Positions 17,401-24,400 of a stretch of DNA of 32,465 nucleotides are shown in pieces. The translations under genes were made by a program, and so were the position numbers. The notes under the pieces are model-generated. The model had not been told where the DNA came from. It saw only the letters and a list, made by a program, of their open reading frames with translations, and did no database searches. Source of the stretch: CAZMUN01 sp964569815 (lineage in GTDB: Archaea; Iainarchaeota; Iainarchaeia; Iainarchaeales; GCA-2688035); NCBI GenBank assembly GCA_964569815.1, contig CAZMUN010000011.1, positions 1 through 32,465 on the forward strand, in the 5' to 3' direction. Positions within the stretch are counted from its first letter, which is position 1; each line of letters starts with the position of its first letter.

Positions 17401-19495
17401 CGGTTGTCAAATGGGTTGAATCAATGGCATAGCCCATCGGTGGCGTGTAACTTGTTCCCCGCAAAAGGTTTGCGGTTGAAGCACTCGCATCCCTTAAATA
17501 AATGCTGTCTGCTTCCATGATATTGGTTCTGTCATCGTCGGATTCGCCTGCCCTCAAATGCACTCCGGCTTCATCAAAACGGCTGTCTTTTGGCACCAAA
17601 AGCAGGAGCCTTGCCTTATACTTGTGGCCTGGAGCCAGTTCCTTTGAAGCCTTTTCTCCGTCCTTGTAAAGGCCTACGAACTGAACCTCCAGCTTTCCCG
17701 GGTCTTTTGCAAGCAGCACTTCAACTGTGACAGTGCTGTCTGCATCAGGCATAACTGCAATGCTGTAATAGGGCAAAAACCCTTCTGCGTCAACCTTGAA
17801 GTAAACTTTTTTGTCTGCCCTGAAGTTGAAAACCGTTCTTCCCTCAAGGTTTGTGATTTCTTCCTGCTCTTTTTCCTCTTCAACGGCATTCATGGCTTCT
17901 ACAACAGCGCCCTGCACTGGCTGCATTTCGTCGTTCAAAACCACTACTTCGATGTTGCCAAAGCCAATCGGCAGCACAACAGTTGCCTTGTTTTCCTGCC
18001 TTGCCTTAAGCGTTACTGGGTCAGAGTTCTTTCCCTCAAAGCCCTTTTTCACGGCGTAAACATAGTAAGTGTCCAACGGCAGGTTTGTAAACTCGCCTTC
18101 CCCGTCTGCGCCTGTCACAACGTTGTTTGCGTAAATGGTTCCGTCAGCTTTTTTCAAAACCAGCCTTACGTTGTCAATTGGCTTTCCCCTGGTGTCAAGA
18201 ACCTCTACTGTTAGCGCATTTGTGTTGTCAGCTGTTGCAGGCTCCAAGTAAACCTTGTGCGAGGTTTCCCCCGGCGTTATATTTTTTTCAACCGCGATAA
18301 GGTAGCCGTCTGCATCAATTTCAAGCTCGTAGGTCGCGGTTTCCGGAACATTAAACTCCAAATATCCATCTGCGCTGCTGTATTCGGTGTCCAGAACAGC
18401 GCCCTCTTTTTTTAGGTAAACTGTTGCGCTTTCAACAGGCTGCCCTGAAACAGATTCTGAAAGAACAACCCTGATTTTTCCAACAGTTGCCTCGTTAAGC
18501 TTCACATCAAAGGAAACAGTGGCATCTTTTACAAGCTCTTTCAGTCCTTGGTCGCCAAGCATGCTGCTGTCAAAGTCAGCATACCTTCCCTGGGAATCAT
18601 GCACTACAACGTAATAGGTTCCGGTTGGAATGCTTTCCAAAGTTGCTGTGCCTGCTTGGCTTGTGTACTGTGTTGCTTGAAGGATTCCGTCCTGGCTGTA
18701 TGCCATTACCGTTACTCCTGACAGGGCCTGCCCAGCCTTGTTTTCAACTGTTGCAATAACCGTTCCTGTGTTTGTTTCAATTTCCTGCAAAAACAGCTGC
18801 GGGCTCGCGTTTTCAAGGTCGATTATTCCTTCCCCGCTTGGAATCGTGAAACCGCTTACCGGCGCTGCAATAAGGCTTCCGCAGTTGCTTGGCGCCTCCA
18901 ACTCTATTGTGCCATTGCTTGTGCTCTTAACCTCTTCAAAATCCGATGCCTCTGTTGCAGAACAGGTGAACCGCAGGGTCACATCTTTTTCAAGAAGCTG
19001 GTTTGTGCCGTTTTTCATGAGCTGAATGGTTTTATTAAGCATGTGGACGCCTCTCTCCAACTCAACCGATTTTTCCAAGGCACCTGAAACAGTCAAGGAA
19101 ACGGTTTCGTCTTCATAGCCTTCTTTTGAAACCTCTGCTGTAGCCTCTCCCAATGGAGCATTCAAGACAGCCTTTCCCTCTGCATTGGTTGCTGCACTGG
19201 CCGAAAGGCCTGCCGCATTTGTCACAGTTATGGTTGCGCCCTCCAAAGCAGTTCCAGTGTCGGCTGCACTAACAGTAAAAGTGATTGGCGCGTTCTGCAC
19301 AAACAGCATGCTCAATCCAAAGAGAAGCAGTGCAAGAATTATTACAACAAAGGCAACCGCAAAAGGAAAAGATGGCCAGCCCCTGTCCTCTATTTTGTCT
19401 ATTGCCGGGTATAAGTTAAGGCCTTTTTCGTCAAGCCAGTCTATGAATTCATAGTACTTGTCTTCCAAATTTCGGTAAACGTCAGCCAAGGCCAT
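11489..19495 (-). CDS. Giant membrane-anchored beta-sandwich surface protein G3
   Basis: I choose ATG 19495 (2668 aa) over the in-frame GTG at 19507, because a TATA-like box sits about 30 nt before the ATG. The tail has N-L-E-D-K-Y-Y at 9-15 and E-D-R-G-W-P-S-F-P before an anchor helix at about 44-67. About five or six carboxypeptidase-regulatory-like repeats follow, including a Cys pair and A-D-K-K-V-Y. The module motif here is YRGW at 738, with a degenerate RFPADAALG. I-G-L-G-G-E-V-D-D precedes C...RNNC domains from 1140. Two Gly/Tyr-rich inserts lie at about 1294-1342 and 1529-1605. CDAVQ is at 1949 and a GQ...GKY module at 2345. The C-terminus has E-N-Q-V-C-V-I-P-G and a very acidic end (E-E-D-E-E). 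Most of the chain is predicted outside the cell. It probably has its own transcription unit. The role is unknown; a surface stalk or adhesin is inferred. Confidence 0.9.
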   Translation of the reverse strand: MALADVYRNLEDKYYEFIDWLDEKGLNLYPAIDKIEDRGWPSFPFAVAFVVIILALLLFGLSMLFVQNAPITFTVSAADTGTALEGATITVTNAAGLSASAATNAEGKAVLNAPLGEATAEVSKEGYEDETVSLTVSGALEKSVELERGVHMLNKTIQLMKNGTNQLLEKDVTLRFTCSATEASDFEEVKSTSNGTIELEAPSNCGSLIAAPVSGFTIPSGEGIIDLENASPQLFLQEIETNTGTVIATVENKAGQALSGVTVMAYSQDGILQATQYTSQAGTATLESIPTGTYYVVVHDSQGRYADFDSSMLGDQGLKELVKDATVSFDVKLNEATVGKIRVVLSESVSGQPVESATVYLKKEGAVLDTEYSSADGYLEFNVPETATYELEIDADGYLIAVEKNITPGETSHKVYLEPATADNTNALTVEVLDTRGKPIDNVRLVLKKADGTIYANNVVTGADGEGEFTNLPLDTYYVYAVKKGFEGKNSDPVTLKARQENKATVVLPIGFGNIEVVVLNDEMQPVQGAVVEAMNAVEEEKEQEEITNLEGRTVFNFRADKKVYFKVDAEGFLPYYSIAVMPDADSTVTVEVLLAKDPGKLEVQFVGLYKDGEKASKELAPGHKYKARLLLLVPKDSRFDEAGVHLRAGESDDDRTNIMEADSIYLRDASASTANLLRGTSYTPPMGYAIDSTHLTTGDSKWLNAEWKNVSQGAYALETEVQVRDSATLGQLLYIYYRGWGKTGNYARFPADAALGGTEASSRKQALYANAKQAVYTAGPSNLCGISFCKTIGIEDLEKNIKVSVANNYNAKIGNRYRLSFLISSIAAQAFTDAEIEIGSKTDGLRFGDYVVTDATGIRSEGTVGGYLLAKEIGDMRQDSSVFGSVEFKAEKEGSNILTIVIKSNNQVVFTTTINVRVEAADTLNIDMIPKEIIPMIDNQVVLRVTDENGETVSNAIVTVKLDDEVILIKESNGSGEVEFKLEAPATGSTLYIKAEKTGYKPAELETAIDESILRVTPPEIRQKLDPASNEAEVQVWIDNQTVTNLVLSKLRFSKDFEELVEFDWEEDYVGSELPADSDINTWLEIRLTQKGMLVQKPVKLEGALSIYALSPELQDTFVENVPIEIRIGLGGEVDDDKCLEIEPVKWEFVAASDETVSEEFTIRNNCVVENEPIALSDFSLKVDTGRDNNSGAFAISSEDLGIERTEIKKEYRIASDVLPAEFEGTVNLEYKPASGVVSAKAKQEIDFRASHATTKGEEKISTELPVEFSVSNLKRCVEIVADEPIEVETMPFNIGYGNYGGSYNPYFSGGYGGYMSGGTGYSSTGGGGYMGGSVYPHPNFTSPYHTNYFDRDTDDDWRYGLGESSFIVKNNCSSAVEIDLDVPPKIRVDEDNFDLGPDEDMTVTVESGYRMGKYELGVHAKVKDSEDKLQKIDSLDVVVRRAGEMDEECIQLSSTKIKFNNFIGKPVENRIYNYCYDVGVRLPKEGKVIQFRCRVPGQPANTYRFAEKEEKIAELQAGHPPNSAAIASQYGYNNPFAQPSSHYNQGPNPGLYSPGEGYAPTGPWGSAYGQGGLAQQGYHYPASQYPYGSSGWANQDVGNYGGECEMIDDVYVTDATTTGDPDGKTIQTVTYEVKPAIQYRKMMCQFMGNLPFQTIFGLRAMISEAYYRVEVRASANVRYYNPFGGADTKYFNVTLEDLWGIGDTIDACMANAMNQKCQVQGDPRATGETCINKNALNFTGKFGSTKGFVPQALFVNNIVELIPEPEVMDIAPGSCGARDSLELLTSSYTDPTSNVTVFFEPIETDCVMFKSAWNIKATVNRNGMNYVQCAKIDTTIRARVKKASGAGLQAGQTKDVLIPVSILVPYPGLNENELDPNKCVSLNTVPGTDTPLWDYTPSDLDVEECDEGITGKGAYKKLGFDRLPFTWDWDDIQKLSCDETEEGNKFCDAVQFSIALNKKANDLKEFVEDNKSKLVEDNKDELKAVLCEPNPDELKSVGQKATCNTTTGAQEQFDEYQHKETGTKYLQGKDKVWCTWENSTYKPIDYSCLDEYKNSKELWRWVKKQFIVSDEAVETTKQDQYLTKDLVFFLDSGENVLLDQKLKFSDAAIEKAGEIKPVDPANDAQAIVERMKALLEILETVPESDAILAEIRPWNGLAGTSGEWLLKDLGAEKKPPMDSYYMTFNEFRFFHESIKKALSEYDNPERPCLNKAGNQAVSQEEAYTCPIRVLDGSTNLINAGFLKDILTNISFKVGALHSKETRPELKEQVIEGGKNIVPIPDGKSFKEFYAENVEFKAFLVKDGYSRALRQDFYSYYSSQLGTGAKQDLEEAGYNSGNWAFDVGQGAKESVVLPKAGKYDVLLNMDFRNSNANDWAWVGEFGKDPVALPELGGEDTEYENNYFFELPFDGEVGEGRERDGYGLAFTGELAPYLEHDEGQGTGFVNASQGFGSESKKAFAYGKEFASTKAGDILNAGKTSFEFNPSVAAKIDLALAGRTSGTEGILYELTSAVPTDSIVQWFKPDGTTRNDAKIDVASATSLCPEVGSQFYGFREDISNTQNYKGLVFVPFEESYALRIICVQGSATIEAMRKETIPAGYRAAGATSYQVKLNEAGNTKESSLKSYVDRIKENQVCVIPGSSGIELLWHKGKALEGFAQKPEPEEDEE
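14682..14911 (-). other. Gly/Tyr/Pro/Gln-rich low-complexity insert in G3
   Basis: About 76 residues are rich in Gly, Tyr, Pro, Gln, Ser and Asn, with motifs such as S-Q-Y-G-Y-N-N, Y-A-P-T-G-P and Y-P-Y-G-S-S-G. No hydrophobic core is visible, so the segment should be disordered. It sits after the Y-N-Y-C-Y-D motif, near the point where G2 carries its Gly-rich hydrophobic stretches. Confidence 0.8.
15471..15614 (-). other. Gly/Tyr-rich loop inside a Cys-pair domain of G3
   Basis: About 48 residues are mostly Gly, Tyr and Ser, with repeated G-G-Y and G-Y-x-S-x-G units. The loop lies between the first Cys (K-R-C-V-E) and the N-N-C of one domain, where G2 has only a short link. It looks like a loop extension of one beta-sandwich domain. 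Confidence 0.78.
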
Positions 19496-19518
19496 GCTTT
19501 TATTCACTTGATAACTCT

Positions 19519-19530
19519 ATAATATTATTT
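19519..19530 (-). promoter_or_regulatory. TATA-like box upstream of G3
   Basis: On the minus strand this reads as an A-A-T-A-A-T-A-T-T-A-T-A run centred about 30 nt before ATG 19495. That spacing suits an archaeal promoter giving a leaderless or nearly leaderless mRNA, and it argues against the GTG at 19507. The rest of the gap (19531-19626) is A/T-rich, with another T-T-T-A-A-A-T run near 19605 and no other feature that I can support. Confidence 0.5.
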
Positions 19531-19626
19531 CTCTTTTTCTTTATTTATTAATGTATCTGATAACCTTTGATTGAATTGATTTAGAGTAAGCATTTTCTCA
19601 TTTAAATACCTTCTGCTTGCCCTAGT

Positions 19627-21441
19627 TCAGCTTGGAAAGCTTGGCAAAGGAAAGCCAGCGCCATAAGATGCATCTGGCTTGCAGCCAACCGTTCTCGGGC
19701 CAAAGCCCAACTGGCTTGAGGATTCCTTGTTTGTAACACAGTGCCATCCCTGCCCTGCCCCCAGGCTACAGTTTGTCTGGTTTGGGCCCTTTCCATAAAT
19801 GTAATCGCCTGCCAGGCTTCCCTGCTCCCAGTTTGCAGTAAACGGAATATAGGTGTTGTCGTAAACCGATATTCGGTAAATGTGCTCTGTTGTGGCAGTG
19901 GCTTCCTTTACCATATAATGCGGGTCCTCTTCCTTGAAAGCCAGCATTACTTCCAAATCCTTTACCTCTGCAGCCCTTGAATAGGACTGGCTTCCGCTTG
20001 GGTCATTGCATGGAAGGCCTGCTATGCCGCCTATTCTTGGAAACGATATGTCTGAACCGTCCCTGTACAGCCCCAAATTTCTTCCAGGGTCTGCAGAAGC
20101 CCCTGCGTTTGCTGAAAACCCGATTGCCTTGCTGTCCCTTGCATCAACGTTTACCTGCACCTTGCTTGCAAGGCCGCCGCATTCCGATCCAACCAATGTA
20201 AACTTGTCTTCATTTCCTGTTGCCCCGTCTACATCCAGGTAGCCTGCCTGCCTTGCCCTGTTCACAACCCCGCAAAGCTTTGCTTCTGTGACCATTGCAA
20301 GCGCTTCCTTCATCTCCTTCCATTCATCGTTGTCGTTTGCATTGTATGTCTGCGGCAAGGGCAGATTTGAACACCATGCCTTGTTGCAGGTTAAAGCTGT
20401 TGAAAGGCCAAGCTGCCAGTTTTGAGAGCTTTTGTCGCCTGGGCAAAAGTCTGTGTCAGCAGTCAAAGAAGCAGAAGCAGGCTTTTCCCATGGAACAGTC
20501 CTTGGAGCACAGTAGCCAAAATCACACATTCCTAAACAAAAGTTCTCTATTTCGTTGTGGTTTTTTGGCGAAAACAGGCCTCCGTCGTTTACGGTGTTCA
20601 CCCAATTCATGTTTGAAAAGTCTCCGCCTGATTCGGGGAAATGGCTTAGTGCGCGGGCTTCAGCAATTGCCTTGAAAAACCTTAAGGGAACGTAAATCCT
20701 GAAAGTGGTTCTTGGCAAAATAACCATTTTTAGTTCCTCACATGAAATCTCGCTTGGGTCCTTGCAGCTTGACTTGTCCACAACCCTGATTTTTGGCAGG
20801 CTTTCGTATTCTTCCTGGCTAAGCTTTTCAATGTGGAGGTTTACATAAAAGGTCCCTTTGGAACAGGTTTTTGGGTCACCGTGCTCGCATTCAATGACTG
20901 TAAAAAAGTCGTCAAGGCTTTTTTCTATTGCTGCCTTTATTCCGCGCTCAAGGTCTGCTGTCGAGCCCTCAACTGCAATGCTGTAGCTTCCAAAATGTGA
21001 TGGAACGTGAAAAATTCCCTGCATGCTGCTTGCAGCAAACTTTGCAAACTGGCTTCCATCGCTTTGCGGGTCGCCAAACTTGCTTCTTGCAAAATCCTCC
21101 TTTATCTCCTCCCATGTCTTGTTCTCTAGGTCCAGGTTTAGTCCGCCTCTTTCAGGCGAAATCAGCCAGTCCTCTATCTTTTTCCTCAAAGTGTAGTTGA
21201 AGACCTGCATTGCGTCCGCACGAGCCATCTCTGCTGTCGCCTGCAGCCTGTTCCTGCTTTCAATCTTTGCAATCGTGTCAGCAGCAGACCTTTCACTGCT
21301 AATCATTGACTGAATCAATAAAACAGCCAGCATTATCAGCAGAAAGCTGATCAAAGCAGTGAACAGGTTGAATCCCTTTTCCTGTGGAAAAAGCCTTGGA
21401 AAAAAACCAGTTTTTGGGCGTGCTTTTTGGCCTGAAACCAT
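19627..21441 (-). CDS. Cys-rich surface protein with prepilin-like N-terminus
   Basis: I take ATG 21441 (604 aa) as the start. The open frame runs 50 codons further upstream, but that extension overlaps the end of giant A and lacks a plausible N-terminus. Residues 21-46 read E-K-G-F-N-L-F-T-A-L followed by a hydrophobic helix. This resembles the class III signal of type IV pilin-like proteins, cut after the Gly, although the usual Glu at +5 is Thr. A long polar helix follows (about 47-90), as in pilin stems. The remaining 500 or so residues hold 16 Cys, some clustered (C-L-G-M-C-D-F-G-Y-C), which suggests a disulfide-bonded extracellular domain. No family was recognised for that part. The gene follows giant A by 34 bp, so the two are probably co-transcribed and may act together at the surface. 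Confidence 0.82.
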   Translation of the reverse strand: MVSGQKARPKTGFFPRLFPQEKGFNLFTALISFLLIMLAVLLIQSMISSERSAADTIAKIESRNRLQATAEMARADAMQVFNYTLRKKIEDWLISPERGGLNLDLENKTWEEIKEDFARSKFGDPQSDGSQFAKFAASSMQGIFHVPSHFGSYSIAVEGSTADLERGIKAAIEKSLDDFFTVIECEHGDPKTCSKGTFYVNLHIEKLSQEEYESLPKIRVVDKSSCKDPSEISCEELKMVILPRTTFRIYVPLRFFKAIAEARALSHFPESGGDFSNMNWVNTVNDGGLFSPKNHNEIENFCLGMCDFGYCAPRTVPWEKPASASLTADTDFCPGDKSSQNWQLGLSTALTCNKAWCSNLPLPQTYNANDNDEWKEMKEALAMVTEAKLCGVVNRARQAGYLDVDGATGNEDKFTLVGSECGGLASKVQVNVDARDSKAIGFSANAGASADPGRNLGLYRDGSDISFPRIGGIAGLPCNDPSGSQSYSRAAEVKDLEVMLAFKEEDPHYMVKEATATTEHIYRISVYDNTYIPFTANWEQGSLAGDYIYGKGPNQTNCSLGAGQGWHCVTNKESSSQLGFGPRTVGCKPDASYGAGFPLPSFPS

Positions 21442-21475
21442 TTCAATAGATAAAGGCTTTCTTGGTTTAAAATAG

Positions 21476-24400
21476 TTAGCTTGCTTCAAGGGTTCGGAAC
21501 TTGTTCCATTCCCTCTGCAAGGCCGATATCTTTTGCACATAACTTGGCTTGTCTGAAGCGTTTGTGAATTCGGCCAAAGCGTTTTTCGCACTCAAAGACT
21601 CGTGGAGCCTTGCAACAGCGCATCCCACTATCTCATTCCTTTCATCAGGCGACAAGCTTTGCTTCCACCAATCTTTTGGAACCGCACAGCCTTTGATGTT
21701 TTCAGGCTGCTCTAGCAAAATCGCTATAATGAGTTCCTCTGCCAAAGCATACTGGTCAGCATAATAGCGTATTATTTCCTCGTTGTTTATGTAGGCAACT
21801 GCATGCTCTTGCTTTACATTTCCGCCTGCCCCGGTTGTTGCGGTTGGCGCCAGCGTACCCATCAAAAGCTTTACCGGCTGCTTGGCGTAATTGGTGCAGT
21901 CTGTATTCCAATTGCTTTCCGGCTTGTCCTTGATTGCCTTGAACATTTCCTCATACTGTTCCTGTGTCCTTATTGGCGTTATCTCCGTGTTCGCTTTCTT
22001 GTCAAGGCCCTTGCTTATCACAATCTTGTAAGACTGGTGCTTTAACAGCTCGACATCAGACTGAACCTCTTTTGTTCCAATAACAGTGCCATCTGCATCC
22101 AAAACATTCACCAATTCAGTGGTCTTGAGTTCGGCATCTGCTTCCACTTCCGGAACATTGTCCCAGTAAAGGCCATGCAAGAGCATTCCTGCAGCATTTG
22201 CGGCCACGCCTGCAAGGATGCCGCCTCCAAGCCCTTTTGCAAACCTGCCCAGCTTGGTCAAAAACTTGGGGTTGTCCAGCCCCTGCTTTACAATCTTTCC
22301 AGCATCGTCAGCATAGCTTGTGCCCATCTTTGTGACGAGCTGTTCATTGACCTCCTTCTTCAAACCTCTGTAAATAAGCTTGTTGTTTCTGGCGCTGAAC
22401 CTGCCCACTGAATCATTTACCGATTTTTCCATGGTCTGGCTTAGCTCGTTTGCAAACCTTGCTTTTTCAGCAGAAGAAAGCTGGTCAAATATCTGGCCAA
22501 ACGATTTCCCTTTTGTGCTCAACCCATTTCTTCTGGCAGTTTGCCCAATTTCGTCAAACAAGTCTGTCATCGACTTTCCCCTGGTTGTTTTTGTCCAAGT
22601 ATCATTTACAGCTCTTCTGATTTCATCTTCAAAAGCCTGCCTTGAGCCAAAGCTTGTCCAAAGCTCTTCTGCAACTTCCCTGTCTGCTTCCATTGCCGAA
22701 ATCATGCGCCTCTTAAGGAGGTCTTTCAGCTGCCTGTCGGTCAAACCATCAAGCGATTCATTTCTCAAGCCGCTCATTACATCGTCAGCCATTCTCCTGG
22801 TGTCAAAAATTGCGTCTGTCCTGTTTTGAATTGCCCTCCTAAGCTTTGCAATCTCTGCAGGATCGCCTCCAGTCAGAGTTCGGTCCATAACGCTTCCCAG
22901 TATGTCATCAAACTGGGACTGGCTTTTTGCATAAGAGTTGTTTATGGCCTGTTCAGCTATTTCGGCCAAAGGCTTTCCTCTTACGTTTGGCTTTAGCCTT
23001 GTGTAGCGGCCTGTTACTGTGCCCTTTTCGAATAGGAGGGCTTCTGCTTCCTCCCTTGCCTTTCTTGAAAGCTCTTCCCTCAGCTTGTTGGCTGTAGCCG
23101 TTGGAAGCCCTGGAACTTTTTTGGCAACAAATTCTTCCGCAAACTGGTCAAATATCTTGTTTGGGCCTACTGCCCTGGCAAGGCCGTTGGCTGATGTAAC
23201 GTGATAGCTTCCAAGCAAAGCACGTGCCGAAGACGAGGTTACGGTTGTTCCTGCTGCCTTCATTCCCTGAATTAAGTGGTATGTGCCGCCTGAAGCATAG
23301 GCTCCGTTTAAGAGCTCGTTGAAGTTTTGCTCAGCCAGTTCTTCCTTGTTTGTCGCGCCAGCGTATGGGTCTGGTTCCCCGGAGCCGGTGAAGCTCAGGT
23401 CGCCGTCCCCGCCAAACAGCTTGCTTATTCCATTCAATATTGGTGCAATTACAACGTCTGCAAGCGGTCCAAGAATGCTTTTAACCCATCCAACTATTGT
23501 GTCCTTTATCCTGGCTGTTGCGTCAAACACGTCAAGCAATGCCCATGCTGCTGGCAGGGCGCAGTCAAATATAACGCTGCCCCATGGCGTGAAGTATGCC
23601 ACTGGAGCGCAGCCTGCAAAGTATGCTCCAATGCTTTTGGCCCTAGGGCCCTGCATTTTTTCCTCATATGGGGTCAGGCCCTTGGTTGGAACGCTTGTCG
23701 GATCAGGAACCATTCCGCTTTGGGCTTCTTCCAATGCAATCATTCTTCGCAGCTTGTTTGCGCTAAGCGTTTCTGGCGGTTCCGGGTTGCCTTTCCAGCC
23801 AACTGTTGCATAATAGGTTTCTTCAGAGCCTGGCTTTAGGTTTTTCTCCCTTTCAACGATTTTTTTCACCAGCTCTTTTGGGTGTATGCCGCAGACCTCG
23901 ATTTTGACTTTGTGCGGCTCTGTTTTTCGGTCCTGTTCTTTTGTGCCAGCAGTGCTTATTCCTATAACGCTTATTTCTGGAACGTTTTCCATTGCAAGAG
24001 CAAAGCGGTCACTGCCTTTTATGCAGAACTTGAATTTGGCTGAGTAGTCGCCTGCAGGTGTTGAAGGCTGCTCTGGTTCATTGTTGCCTGCCGGCTGTGC
24101 CTGGTTTCCTGTTGGCTGGCCCCCTGGCGGGTTTGATGCCACTGGATTGTTTCCTGTTCCTGGATTTGGTGCCTGGAGGCTTGCTGTTCCTTTTTTTGTA
24201 AGCTCTAATTCTTTTCCGACTGAAATGTTTTTGTTTGCCTTCATTTCCAGCAAAGTGCTGCCTTTTTCGTCTTTTATTGCAACGTATTCTATGCCAGTTT
24301 GCTTGTTTCCCTGGTCCAGGAAAGTGGTGTTGAATGTAACCTTTTCTGCTACCTTGCTTGAGATGGTGAGGTCAATGCATTGCTCTTTGTTGTTTATGCG

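Noticed and set aside
19496..19507. GTG start adding four residues to G3
   Set aside because: The TATA-like box lies only about 18 nt away, too close for a start there; ATG 19495 fits the usual spacing.
21442..21591. Upstream extension of the prepilin-like gene by 50 codons
   Set aside because: The extension overlaps the end of giant A, moves the hydrophobic helix away from the N-terminus and has an unlikely composition.
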